Positions 22,016-33,559 of a DNA stretch of 64,000 bases are shown here, piece by piece (positions within the stretch are counted from its first letter, which is position 1; each line of letters opens with the position of its first letter). Under the pieces are notes generated by a model. It searched no databases. It had not been told where the DNA came from and saw only the letters and a program-made list of their open reading frames with translations. Origin of the DNA: Rana temporaria (Eukaryota > Chordata > Amphibia > Anura > Ranidae). The stretch is taken from assembly GCF_905171775.1 (NCBI RefSeq), contig NC_053501.1, forward strand, positions 17,559,754 through 17,623,753. Reading direction: 5' to 3'. The position numbers and the translations under genes were made by a program.

Positions 22016-22346
22016 TCACAACTCGCATTCGGCGCTCTATAAGTATTTATTCCAATCCAATCCAATCCAAAAAGTGTTTCCCAGCGCTAAACCTTTCATC
22101 CAAATGATAAATTGCTGCATTTGTAAATGTTAAAAGCCAATATAAAGGAATAGCAGTGGTAAAAAAAAGCACTTGAGGATTTAATTAACCTTTTTTTTTG
22201 CTATTTTCCCTTTAAGGAGGTGTGGCAGGAGGCGTGTCCTATGCCTGCCTACGTTTGCTAGTAGGTGTCCCTCATTCCCATCTCAGAATATTGGGAGGTA
22301 TGATATAGTGTATAACGGTGTGATGTTAGAAGTACTGTAGCGTGTC

Positions 22347-22617
22347 CAGGGCGGTCTTAATGAGAGGGCACACCAGGGCACTGCCCAGGGGCCCCAGGTG
22401 CACGGGGGGCCCCTGCACTTTCCCCAAAGCAGCTGGTCCTTGAGCCCACGCTGCCCCAAAATTGTTGGCCCTATGATGGCACTGAGAGAGATAGATGCAA
22501 AGGGGAGGAAGTCTGTCTCCTACCTACTTAATGTCTGTTTACCTGCACTGTCATCATTGTAGGGGCCCCAGAGCATTTCTTTGCCCAGGGGCCCATGATG
22601 CTATTAAGACGGCCCTG
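22347..22617. mobile_element. hAT-like MITE with 8-bp duplication
   Basis: Ends cagggcggtcttaatg and attaagacggccctg, flanked by agcgtgtc (22339-22346) and agcatgtc (22618-22625), seven of eight identical. Same terminal family as 18773-20084. Confidence 0.85.
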
Positions 22618-22679
22618 AGCATGTCAGGTTGGCACATCTGTAGGGCAGGGAATAAGGTATTTTGACTTATTACCCTATC

Positions 22680-23180
22680 ATTGGACATAATAGGAATTTT
22701 ACCCTTGAAGGGGGGGGGGGGCACTGCAGGGGTAGGTTGGCACCACTCTAGGACAGTGCTGGTTTGGCCTGGCTGTGCTACAATGCGCTGTATTGAGCTC
22801 TGGCACCTTGTGGCAGAGTGGGATTGCTGGGCGAGGTGTCACAGGGCAGACATTCAGCAAGGAGCGTCTCTAAGTTTTATATTGATTTGGGCAGACGCCC
22901 CCCCAGGGAGGGACACCATACCTCCACACCACCACCAGCGGTGCCCCAGGGAGCCTCTAACCTTTCCTGCCAGCGCTCCAATTAATGCGTGCGGAGGTGG
23001 AGGCGGAGACCCCAGGGCCTGTTGTAATGCCAGATAGGCCTCAGCTCTGTGCTCGGCCGCCTTGTATTGACACATCCGATATTGACTGAAAATGCCAACA
23101 CTGCTGAGCGCACGGAAGGCGAGAGAATAAATATTTACCGCAGAGCGAGGAATCTCCTGACTTATACAGTATGTTATGTG
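22680..23180. other. Non-repetitive segment; possible exon or conserved element
   Basis: On the minus strand 22890-23075 is open, reading AAEHRAEAYLALQQALG then a Pro run, with a weak donor (gcaggaaag|gttag) and no strong acceptor. 23095-23165 has a conserved-looking texture (gagaataaatatttaccgc). Neither is proven. Confidence 0.25.
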
Positions 23181-23449
23181 CTGCGCACAGGTCTGAGTAC
23201 ATTATATATACTGTAAATATTCACTCGTGTCAATGCCGATCTGACTCATGCCGACCGCCCGCTGGTGATCCGCGCTACGCCTGCAGAGAATACAACAGTA
23301 CAAGGAGAAGATTGCGGAAAACCAAATACAAACCCAACACAAGAAGGATACAGATTGTCTGCTACTCTTCAGATTTTCTCCTGGCATCTAGCGTACTATA
23401 AAGTGGCATTAACCCAAAACAATAAAATGTTATATATTTTGGATCTTAC

Positions 23450-23862
23450 CAATCATTGGATGTGGTGGCTGCATTTCTTTTCTTTTCTTCAGACTTTGTT
23501 CTTTTATTTTCCCCTGGTGATTGGCTATAGTAACACAGCTTCTGTATTAGGGTGGCTACAATCACTCCTCCGCTGTATCTATGGAGGAGCAACAGAGCCA
23601 ACCTTGGACAGCAGCATTGATCATCAGTGGAGAGGGTGGTGTTGGATAGACTAGTAGATTTTTTATTTTATTTTTTTATTTCCACATCAGACTCAACCAA
23701 GAAGCAGGTCAGCGAGATATGCTCACGGTAACTCCGCCCTTCACGTCTACTCTGTGGTCTCGCATCATGTGTGGTTTATCAATTTATTTACCTCTTTTTT
23801 CTTATTTTATATTATTATTTTTTTTTTTTTTCCTTCAGCTATTTACCAACAAAAATCACTCT
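23450..23862. repeat. Dispersed repeat fragment related to 52080-52190
   Basis: Words such as tagggtggct, gagagggtggtgtt and ggcagtaacacac/tagtaacacag are shared in the same order with 52100-52190. Confidence 0.45.
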
Positions 23863-24215
23863 TGAATGAATGAATGACTTGTATAGCGCTACACATGCGA
23901 ACTGAATCGCCTCTGGGCGCTTTTTCCAGCCAGTGTCTGCTTGGCTGGTGCGGTCATTTTACCCCGTAGGATCTCGACACGCTTGGGACACACAGTCATA
24001 CACACAGAAATACATACTGGGCCAATTTTGGACAGGATCCAATTGACCTACCAACATGTCTTTGGAGTGTGGGAGGAAACCGGAGTACCCGAAGGAAACC
24101 CACGCAGGCACAGGGAGAACATGCAAACTCCAAGCAGATGGTGTCGTGGTCGGGATTCGAACCAGCGACCCTTTTGCTGCTAGGCGAAAGTGCTACTCAC
24201 TGCACCACTAAATGA
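23863..24215. repeat. Dispersed repeat with a gtgtgggaggaaaccggagtac core
   Basis: The core (ggaggaaaccggagtacccg, acatgcaaactccaagcag, cgggattcgaaccagcgac, ending in cactgcaccacta) is a sequence I recall as dispersed in fish and amphibian genomes. The head matches 20640-20700. The plus-strand 80-codon frame through it is not a gene. Confidence 0.7.
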
Positions 24216-24535
24216 ACATTTTTGGTTATGACCCTCATTGCATCGAGAGAGTCCCGCCCCTGAGTTACTACTCTTCTTTCATCCTTTAGTCCCCCCCCCT
24301 AGTCCTCCCCCCCCCCCCACCTCCCTTCGGTTCTGTCGGTCACTGTTTGGATTTAATTTCTCTGTTTATATCTAGGTTTCACCTGTCTATTTCTATCATT
24401 GCCTGTACGAATTTTTCTGACGTTTTGAAAGCTCTCCATTTCTCCCAGACTGTTCTGCTTCTAGCCTCTCCTCCCGTTTCTCCTCGTCCCAGACTAGTAG
24501 ATTTAGATAGACTTTACACTAGTGACTAATAAATG

Positions 24536-24778
24536 ATAGTCATGGAGATGCGACATTGCGCAGTTCGTTCGGCGAGGGGACGCGCTTCATTTAAATGAAA
24601 CACGCCCCCTACTCGCCGCATTTGAATTCCGCGCCGTTACGACGTGAGAGATACACTACGCCGCCGTAACTTACGGCGCAAATTCTTTATGGATTCGAAC
24701 CAAAGCCAGGTAAGGTACGGCGGCGTAGCGTATCTCAGATACGCTGCGCCGGGGGAAGATCTTTGTGGATCTGCCCCA
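24536..24778. mobile_element. Harbinger-like MITE, 5'-truncated (copy E)
   Basis: Right-hand half with gcgcagttcgttcggc, the terminal hairpin acgccgccgtaac / gtacggcggcgt and the end gtggatctgcccc. It matches the end of copy D (27527-28210). Confidence 0.8.
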
Positions 24779-25260
24779 GAGGCTGCAGTTGATGGTGCAC
24801 AATGGCTGCATATGATGGGCACAAAGGCTGCAGTTGATGGGGCACAGTACCTGCATATGATGGGCACAGAGGCTGCAATTGATGGGGCACAGTACCTGCA
24901 TATGATGGCCACAGAGGCTGCAGTTGATTGGGCACAGAGGCTTCATTTCATAGGCACAGAGGCTGCATATGATGGGGCACAGTGGCTGCAAATGATGGGC
25001 ACAGAGGCTGCATTTCATGGGCACAGAGGCTGCATTTCATGGGCACAGTGGCTGTATATGATGGGCACAGAGGCTGCATTTCATGGGCACAGTGGCTGTA
25101 TATGATGGGTACAGAGGCTGCATTTCATGGGCACAGAGGCTGCATTTCATGGGCACAGTGGCTGTATATGATGGGTACAGAGGCTGTATTTCATGGGCAC
25201 AGAGGCTGCATTGCATGGGCACAGAGGCTGCATTGCATGGGCACAGAGGCTGCATTTGAT
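24779..25260. repeat. 22-bp minisatellite
   Basis: Unit gcacagaggctgcatttcat plus gg, with tgatggg variants; about 22 units abutting the MITE end. Open frames on both strands (24644-25105, 24982-25347 and others) follow from the unit. Confidence 0.9.
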
Positions 25261-25659
25261 GTTTTTGTTTCAGTATTTTTCCTGAATTTTTCAGTTTGTT
25301 TGTGCCCCCCCCCCAAAAAAAAAAATTGGAGCACCAGCTGCCACTGAGCAGATCCATGGAGATGGTTCTAATTCTGTGCTCAGGGATGAGGAGATGGTGA
25401 ATTCTCTTCCTCACAATCTTTCTTTTTGAATTCTCTGCTTTTCAATCTGAAGGCTCTGAGGTCATGTGCGGCCAGGCAACTCCATCACCCCCTCCCTCCC
25501 TCCTGAGACACCCGGCCCAGACTTTCATCCACTCACACACTGAGATAACATGACATCACAGCTTTCCTCCCGGAGCTTCCCACAACGTTCAGAAATAAAC
25601 AACTAATCTGCATCTGTGTGTCAATGTTTTCACCCAAGATTCACACTTAAATTTGAATC
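25261..25659. other. No feature seen
   Basis: A C/A run at 25306-25326, then unique-looking DNA with no splice-flanked frame. Confidence 0.35.
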
Positions 25660-25662
25660 TTA

Positions 25663-26235
25663 TGCGGCGTACAGACGGTCGTTTTTCGGCATGAAAAAAA
25701 ACGACATTGTTCAGCATGTCCAAAAAACGTTGTTTTTCCAACTGAAGTTGGAAGTCATTAAAAACGATGTTGCCCACACACCATCGTTTTCAAAAAATGA
25801 TGAACAAAGCGCGGTGACGTACAACACGTACGACGGCACTCTGAAGGGGAAGTTCTATTCGCCTTTGGGCTGCTTTTAGCTGATTCCTTGTTAGTAAAAT
25901 ACGATTCGCGCTTTTCTGTCTGTTACAGCGCGATGAATGTGCTTACTCCATTCTGAATGGTAGTTTTACCTGAACGAGCGCTCCTGTCTCATAACTTGCT
26001 TCTGGGCATGCGCAGGTTTAAAACTTTGTTTTAGCCCACACACGATCATTTTTTACAACCCGAAAAATTACATTTTAAAAAACGACGTGAAAAAAATGCA
26101 GCATGTTCGAACTTTTTTTTGGTCGTTTTTCAGAAGCCGAAAAATGATGTGAAGCCCACACACAATGATTTTAAATGACGTTTCTAAAAATTTAATTTTT
26201 TTTTCATGCCGAAAAACGACCGTGTGTATGCGGCA
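25663..26235. mobile_element. Harbinger-like MITE with TTA duplication
   Basis: Ends tgcggcgtacagacggtcg and cgaccgtgtgtatgcggca, flanked by TTA (25660-25662 and 26236-26238). Subterminal tttttcggcatgaaaaaaaa is inverted at 26203-26217. Confidence 0.85.
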
Positions 26236-26238
26236 TTA

Positions 26239-26731
26239 GGTGAAATTTGTTATAAATGGATCCCTGAAGAATTTGTAGTGGGGGGGGGGGGGTGTTATTT
26301 TTCCCACACACAACCAACTTCAAGTACAGCTTCTAGTGAGACTTCAATAGCCTCAAATTGTTGAAGGCCAACACTTGCACATTAGGAGAGAACTACAAGT
26401 CCCAGCATACCATTGGATAAAAAGTGAATCTGCCTACAATAAGGGTGAAAAGGCAAAGAGTATGCAAATTAAGACTTCAGGTTAAAATCCTGATTAGCTG
26501 GCATTGAATGTGGAGGATGTCTGAGTGAGGGCAAGCGCAGAAGATCTTCATCAAGTGGGCAAATTAATAAGTACAGTGAATATGTGAAAAAATAGTCAGC
26601 ATCGGCCAATGAGCACAAGCCATATTATAAGGAAGGTTGCTGGGACTCGGAAAGGACAAGAGAACACAGATGTTGGTCAAGCAGCATTATTTGTGACATA
26701 ACTGGTGGAGCATGCGGGCAAATACTTGTTA
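26239..26731. other. No feature beyond a G-run
   Basis: A 14-base G-run near 26279; the remainder is unique-looking. No gene supported. Confidence 0.35.
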
Positions 26732-26733
26732 TA

Positions 26734-27410
26734 CAGTGCCTTGCGAAAGTATTCGGCCCCCTTGAACTTTGCGACCTTTTGCCACATTTCAGGCTTCAAA
26801 AATAAAGATATAAAACTAATTTTTTTTTTGAAAAATCAACAAGTGGGACACAATCATGAAGTGGAACAAAATCTATTGGCTATTTCAAACTTTTAAAAAA
26901 AATAAAAAACTGAAAAATTGGGCGTGCAAAATTATTCAGCCCCTTTACTTTCAGTGCAGCAAACTCTCTCCAGAAGTTCAGTGAGGATCTCTGAATGATC
27001 CAATGTTGACCCAATCGAGAATCTGTGGAAAGAACTGAAAAGTGCTGTTCACAAACGCTCTCCATCCAACCTCACTGAGCTCGAGCTGTTTTGCAAGGAG
27101 GAATGGGCAAAAATTTCAGTCTCTCGATGTGCAAAACTGATAGAGACATACCCCAAGTGACTTACAGCTGTAATCGCAGCAAAAGGTGGCGCTACAAAGT
27201 ATTAACTTAAGGGGGCTGAATAATTTTGCAGTTTTTTATTTTTAAAAAAAGTTTGAAATATCCAATAAATTTTGTTCCACTTCATGATTGTGTCCCACTT
27301 GTTGTTGATTCTTCAAAAAAAATTACAGTTTTATATCTTTATGTTTGAAGCCTGAAATGTGGCAAAAGGTCGCAAAGTTCAATGGGGCCAAATACTTTCG
27401 CAAGGCACTC
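26734..27410. mobile_element. Tc1-like element, internally deleted
   Basis: Ends cagtgccttgcgaaagtat and atactttcgcaaggcact with inverted repeats over about 200 bp, TA at the left boundary. The right boundary runs straight into a TATC microsatellite. Only the C-terminal end of the transposase remains. Confidence 0.9.
27011..27205 (+). pseudogene. Tc1 transposase C-terminus, degraded
   Basis: Reads PIENLWKELKSAVHKRSP, then SNLTELELFCKEEWAKIS, a premature stop after ETYPK, and finally AVIAAKGGATKY before a stop. PIE(N/H)LW contains the last catalytic glutamate of the DD34E triad of Tc1 transposases; the DNA-binding domain and both aspartates are missing. The deletion junction is about 27008, where inverted-repeat-side sequence meets the coding end. 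It cannot make an active enzyme. Confidence 0.85.
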
Positions 27411-27441
27411 TATCTATCTATCTATCTACCTACCTACCTAC

Positions 27442-27518
<77 letters not shown>

Positions 27519-27522
27519 CATC
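27411..27522. repeat. (TATC)n microsatellite
   Basis: About 27 units with a tacc-variant patch near 27428; begins at the Tc1 right end. Confidence 0.95.
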
Positions 27523-27526
27523 TTAT

Positions 27527-28210
27527 GGGGCAGATCCACAGAGAGAGTACGCCGGCGTATCTACTGATACGCCGGCGTACTTTCAAATTACCCGCGTCGT
27601 ATCTTTGTTTTGAATCCTCAAAACACGATACGACGGCATTTGGGTTCGATCCGACAGGCGTACGTCTTCGTACGCCCTCAGATCGTAGATGGAATACTTT
27701 GGTGTCCTCTTGGTGGCTTTCCCGTCGTTTTCCGCGTCGAGTATGCAAATTAGCTATTTTCGTCGTTTTTTTTTCGGATTTTTCCAGCGTATAGTTAAAG
27801 CTGCTATTTGGTGGCGTACTCAATGTTAAGTATGGCCGACATTCCCGCGTATAATTTTAAATATTCTACGTCGTTTGCGTAAGTCGTCGTGAATGGGGCT
27901 GGACGCAATTCACGCAGTTCATGTTGAAAACACTGACGTCCATGCAACGTCATTTAGCGTATTGCACGGCGGGAAATTTAGGGACGGCGCATGCGCAGTT
28001 CGTTCGGCGCGGGGACGCGTTTCATTTAAATGAAACACGCCCCCTACTCGCCACATTTGAATTAGGCGCCCTTACGCCGCGAGAGATAGACTACGCCGCC
28101 GTAACTTTGGGCGCAAATTCGTTGTGGATTCGAACCAAGTCTAAAAAGTTACGGCGGCGTAGTGTATCTCAGATACGCTGCGCCGGGGCAGATCTTTGTG
28201 GATCTGTCCC
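27527..28210. mobile_element. Harbinger-like MITE, complete (copy D)
   Basis: Ends ggggcagatccacag and tgtggatctgtccc; opening hairpin gtacgccggcgtatctactg / atacgccggcgtac; family core tcaatgttaagtatgg and gcgcatgcgcagttcg. No clear duplication, because the left flank is microsatellite. Confidence 0.85.
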
Positions 28211-28261
28211 AATATCTATATATTTATATGTATATAGATATATATCTATATAGATATATGT

Positions 28262-28560
28262 ACTGTATATCCACTTGCGGACCGCCCACCGCGCATATAC
28301 TGCGACAGGGCGGCATAACTTTTGCGCAAACCAATTAATATCTGCTTACTGGGATTTTTTTTACCAAAAATATGTAGCAGAATACATATTGGCCTAAATT
28401 GATGAAGACATTTTATTTTTTTTTTTAAATTTTTTTATTGGATATATTTTACAGCAGAAAGTAAAATATATTGTTTTATTTTTTCAAAATTGTCCGTCTT
28501 TTTTTGTTTATAGTATAATATGAACACTATGGATACTAGGATTGTGGTTGGACGCCCAGA
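28262..28560. repeat. Dispersed ranid-type repeat
   Basis: ccacttgcggaccgccca, then ttgcgcaaaccaattaatat and ttttaccaaaaatatgtagc, which I recall as a very frequent ranid repeat. A related piece (catgtagcagaatatatttt) is at 43050. Confidence 0.65.
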
Positions 28561-29530
28561 TATTGTTTTATCCATCTGGATTTTCTAAAAATGCGGAAAC
28601 ACTCATGGGGTTGGGCAAAGGTCGGCGCTCACATTGCGCACAGGGCTGGGTGGATTGTAGTTACACCTCTTAGCTGTAAAGAGAATAAGATTATCTTGCC
28701 AAACCTCAGAAAATATAGAAACTGTGCAGCTCTCAAAGACATGGGTGAGATAGATCAATAAATATTCTTTTTGTGGTTAAAATATTATTAATAAATTCTG
28801 ACATCGTATTACAGATGAAAAAGATAGGTGCAACTTCTGAATCCTTTTTTCATGAGATCAGTAAATTGAAAGAGACCGGGGTGGTCAAAACCTTTGTGAA
28901 AAACAATGTTCTGTTTAAAATGCTGCTTTATGCATTGACATACCTCCTTAGACCCAGTCTGTCCGGACAGTATGGTCCCCTGTTGACTTGGCACCATCCA
29001 CAGGCAGTATAACTCTTTAATATGCCACAGATGACTCCAATGCAATTTAACTTTTACAGTACAGCTGAAGTTTTTCTGGTCGTTTTGAAGTGTAGGAAGG
29101 CAATGACTCTCCTAAACCCTGTCTCTGTGATTGGCTAACACTGACTGAGGAAACATGGAAAAAGTTGTGAGGAACTGAACTAACCAGCACTAAACAGGAG
29201 GAGTTTACAAAGGAAGCTACCAAAATCACATTGTAAACAAGTTGCAGTGGCCACAAACTACCACTAGATGTCAACATGCAAAATACTACAGGAAAATTAT
29301 AACCTCAAGCAGTTCAACCACAAGACATAAAAAAGTATATGAAAGTGGGGCAGAACTAAAATAAATAAATATGATCAAATCAGGACTACATTCAAATGAA
29401 ACTCCAATTTTATTTTAAATATACCCAAAAAGGTGAGCATTAAAGCCCAAATGAAGTCTCACACCTTTAAAAGAAAATGCTGCTTCCTGCTCTTCCTCTC
29501 CATTGCTTTGTGCTGGCAGAGCTGAGTAAC
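28561..29530. other. Unassigned, AT-rich
   Basis: No copy elsewhere in the window. Frames of 76-79 codons at 28773-29277 lack recognisable motifs. Confidence 0.35.
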
Positions 29531-29534
29531 AGAG

Positions 29535-31058
29535 CAGTGTAAGCAGTGTATGGACAGGGGGCAGTGTATGGACAGGGGGCAGTGTATGGACAGGGGGGCA
29601 ATGTAGGCAATGTATAGACAGGGGGCAGTGTATGGACAGAGGGCAGTGTAGGCAATGTATGGACAGGGGGCAGTGTAGGCAATGTATGGACAGGGGGCAG
29701 TGTATGGACAGGGGGCAGTGTAGGCAATGTATGGACAGGGGGCAGTGTAGGCAATGTATGGACAGGGGGCAGTGTAGGCAATGTATGGACAGGGGGCAGT
29801 GTATGGACAGGGGGCAGTGTAGGCAATGTATGGACAGGGGGCAGTGTAGGCAATGTATGGACAGGGGGCAGTGTATGGACAGGGGGCAGTGTAGGCAATG
29901 TATGGACAGGGGGCAGTGTAGGCAATGTATGGACAGGGGGCAGTGTATGGACAGGGGCAGTGTAGGCAATGTATAGACAGGGGGCAGTGTATGGACAGGG
30001 GGCAGTGTAGGCAATGTATAGACAGGGGGCAGTGTATGGACAGGGGGCAGTGTAGGCAATGTATAGACAGGGGGCAGTGTATGGACAGGGGGCAGTGTAT
30101 GGACAGGGGGCTGTGTATGGATAGGGGGCTGTGTATGCATAGGGGGCAGTGTAGGAAGTGTATGGATAGGGGCAGTGTATGGACAGGGGGCAGTGTAGGC
30201 AATGTATAGACAGGGGGCAGTGTATGGACAGGGGGCAGTGTAGGCAATGTATGGACAGGGGGCAGTGTAGGCAATGTATAGACAGGGGGCAGTGTATGGA
30301 CAGGGGGCAGTGTAGGCAATGTATGGACAGGGGGCAGTGTAGGCAATGTATGGACAGGGGGCAGTGTATGGACAGGGGCAGTGTAGGCAATGTATAGACA
30401 GGGGGCAGTGTATGGACAGGGGGCAGTGTATGGACAGGGGGCTGTGTATGGATAGGGGGCTGTGTATGCATAGGGGGCAGTGTAGGAAGTGTATGGATAG
30501 GGGCAGTGTAGGCAGTGTATGGATAGGGGGCAGCATAGGCAGTGTATGGACAGGGGGCAGTGTATGGATAGGGGGCAGTGTATGGACAGGGGGCAGTGTA
30601 AGCAGTGTATGGATAGGGGGCAGCATAGGCAGTGTATGGACAGGGGGCAGTGTATGGATAGGGGGCAGTGTATGGACAGGGGGCAGTGTAAGCAGTGTAT
30701 GGATAGGAGGCAGTGTAGGCAATGTATGGACAGGGGGCAGTGTAGGCAGTGTATGGACTAGGGGCCAGTGTAGGCAGTGTATGGACAGTGGGCAGTGTAT
30801 GGACTAGGGCCCAGTGTAGGCAGTGTATGGACACGGGGCAGTGTATTGAAACAGGGCAGTGTAGGCAGTGTATGGACACGGGGCAGTGTATGGACACGGG
30901 GCAGTGTAGGCAGTGTATGGACAGGGGGCAGTGTAAGCGGTGTATGGACAGGGGGCAGTGTATGGACAGGGGGCAGTCTAGGCAGTGTATCGATAGGGGG
31001 CAGTGTATTGACACAGGGCAGTGTAGGCAATGTATGGACAGGGGGCAGTGTATTGAGT
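29535..31058. repeat. Minisatellite of 18/27-bp modules
   Basis: Modules gtatggacagggggcagt, with or without gtaggcaat, repeat for 1.5 kb; some blocks recur (30056-30175 resembles 30400-30500). The long open frames (up to 515 codons on the minus strand, Ile-His-Cys/Pro-rich; RGQC repeats on the plus) exist because the unit has no stop in several frames. Confidence 0.95.
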
Positions 31059-31347
31059 GAGTCTGGTGAGTGTGGTGTGGACTCCTGAATCGGGTGGAGT
31101 CTGGGTGGAGTGCTGTGTTTTCCTTCCACTCGTAGATATTGCTATGGTTATGTACACACTATTCTGTTTGCAGAAGGTAGGTACTAAGTGCTCTCATACA
31201 CACACATTGGACACCCCCAGCATAACGGCGCCTCTCCTCAGTTCTGCTTCCAGCATACAACATCATTTCCCAGAAGCCATAATTCAAAGCATGACCATCG
31301 CCCTTACATGCCCTTTCCATACATGTACAGTGCATTTAATCAGAGTT
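31059..31347. other. No feature seen
   Basis: Unique-looking DNA between the array and the MITE, with a short CA tract at 31197. Confidence 0.35.
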
Positions 31348-32458
31348 ACAAAGTTTCTTACCTGAAGGTCCTACCAGTAGCTGCACTCCCTGTTGCAGGC
31401 TGACAACATCTATGTATAAAACATTCGCTGTACAGGTGTCTTAAACATTCACATGGGCACCACAAATTGGTTGTAACATGGTTGTATCCTATGATCGTCA
31501 GCGCCATCTAGTGCCCATAATGTGGTATTTTCCTGAAATATTTCTTTAAAAAAAAATATTGCATTAAGGCCACTAGATGGAGCTGATGTCAATAAGAGAT
31601 GAACATATTACAAATAATACAGCAAACATGATTGCTGCCCATGCGAATGGTTAAGGCAACTGCACAGCAAATGTTTTATACCTAGACGCATTTGTCTCGC
31701 AATTATCAGCAGCACTGTCAGCCTGCCATGTGCACTCCTTCAGTTGGCTGTTTGTGTTGTCTGTAATATGATTATCTCCCATCATCGCCGGCTCCATCTA
31801 GTGGCCATAATGCAGAATTATGTTCAGGATTAGACTATTTCAGGAAAATACCACATTATGACCACCAGATGGAGCCGATGATCATGGGAGACAATCACAT
31901 TACTAACAATATGGCAAACGCTTGTTGTGCTTTTGTGAATGGTTAAAGAATAACTAAAAGCAAAACTTTTTTTTTGTTTAGTTTTGGATAGAGTGGAAAG
32001 GGATTGGAATATCATATAGTTTTTTTTTTATTGCTGTCTGTGTCCCCATTAGAGAGGTTCGCACTCTATATTTGTCATGTTTACTTTTATCACCAAAAGT
32101 GGAAGAAAATGACACATTGTGAGTTGACCCCTAGAACAGGAATATAGGGGAAATCTTCCAACGAGGTCTGTGGTTGTAGTGACAACCAGGGATTCCCTCA
32201 ATTCGGGGGGATTTCCTCTCACTTCCTGCCTATGAAACAGGAAGTGAAAGGAAATCTCCCTAATGGGACACGGATGGGCAAAAAAAAAAAAAAAAGAGCG
32301 TTTGTCCGACCCTGACTTTATTCAAAATTCAAAAAACAGTTTTGCCTTAAGTTCTACTTTAAGAAATCTGCACACTGAATGTTTTATACATCGATTCGTT
32401 AGTGTGGTCCAACTGCAATGAAGAAGTGCTGCTTCTTACAGGATCTCCAGGTAAGAAA
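31348..32458. mobile_element. Composite inverted-repeat element (gtttcttacctg ends)
   Basis: Left gtttcttacctgaaggtcct and right, inverted, aggatctccaggtaagaaac; further inward tgtataaaacattc is inverted as gaatgttttataca at 32381. Inside are two related palindromes (gccatctagtgcccataatg at 31503, ccatctagtggccataatgc at 31793 with its inverse) and a repeat at 31930-32360 shared with 50725-50955. The end mimics a splice donor. Confidence 0.65.
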
Positions 32459-32474
32459 CCAAAATATTCACCTT

Positions 32475-33208
32475 GGGGCAGATTCACGTACAACCGCGCA
32501 AAATTGTGCGGGTGTAACGTATCTGATTTACGTTACGCCTCCGCAACTTACACGGGCAAGTTCTGCATTCTCAAAGCACTTGCTCCGTAAGTTGCGGCGG
32601 CGTAGCGTAAATCGGCCGGCGTAAGCCCGCCTAATTCAAATTTGGATCAGGTGGGCGTGTTTTATGTAAATGTACTGTGACCCGACGTGATTGACGCATG
32701 CGCCGTCCGTGGAATTTCCCAGTGTGCATTGCTCCAAAGTACGCCGCAAGGACGTCATTGGTTTCGACGTGAACGTAAATGACGTCCAGCCCCATTCACG
32801 GACGACTTACGCAAACAACGTAACTTTTTCAAATTTCGACGCGGGAACGACGGCCATACTTAACATTGTTACGCCGCACTTATGCCACCATATAGCAGGG
32901 GCAACTATACGCCGGGAAAAGCCCAACGTTAACGGCGTAACTTTACTGCGTCGGCCGGGCGTACGTTCGGGAATTCGCGTATCTAGCTAATTTGCATACT
33001 CGACGCGGAATTTGACGGAAGCGCCACCTAGCGGCCAGTGTAAATATGCAGTTACGATCCGACGGTGTAACACAGTTACAGTCGGATCTACGGGAAATCT
33101 ATGCGTAACTGATTCTAAGAATCAGGCGCATAGATACGACAGCGCAAAGCAGAGATACGACGGCGTATCTGGAGATATGCCATCGTATCTCTTCTGAGAA
33201 TCTGGGCC
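32475..33208. mobile_element. Harbinger-like MITE (copy F), reverse orientation
   Basis: Left ggggcagattcacgt, right gagaatctgggccc. The interior is the reverse complement of copies C and I (gcatgcgccgtccgtgg, then cttaacattg). Confidence 0.85.
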
Positions 33209-33209
33209 C

Positions 33210-33559
33210 TTCTGTCCAGAGTTTTTACCTGCAGTACTTTTTTCTGCCATTAGATGTCCTCAATCTGACAGCCAGCATCAGTCAACCCACTACCCACTTC
33301 ATCCCGGATGTGCCCCCAGCCTGGGACTTGACAGTGAAAGGAGAAGCAGCACAGTGATGAGTTCATCTCTCTGCACTCCGCTCGCTCCTCCTATCAGCGT
33401 GCTTCTTGTCAGCACGTGAACTTATTGGCTCCTTGCGCTTGCCTCTTCTTCCCACACGCTCTGTTCCCCGTCTTTATATCATCAGCTAAAGAGCACCATT
33501 CCCCGCATATGAGACAGTCCTGAACTCTGCGCCTCTGGAACATAACACAGCACATAGGT
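33210..33559. other. No feature seen
   Basis: Non-repetitive; no supportable gene or RNA. Confidence 0.35.

Noticed and set aside
21342..22065. Repeated AAKLPL/QLSSPF protein-like frames
   Set aside because: Products of the 33-bp array in all minus frames; not conserved protein repeats.
24101..24215. tRNA-like word cgggattcgaacc
   Set aside because: It is part of the dispersed repeat 23863-24215; no cloverleaf could be built around it.
29415..31129. Long open frames (up to 515 codons) on both strands
   Set aside because: They consist only of minisatellite units, overlap in several frames and have no domain.
31356..31393. Exon-like minus-strand piece with a good donor (cttcag|gtaaga)
   Set aside because: The donor is the inverted end of the element 31348-32458; the mirror copy at 32456 has the same word. 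The phase also does not fit the gene.
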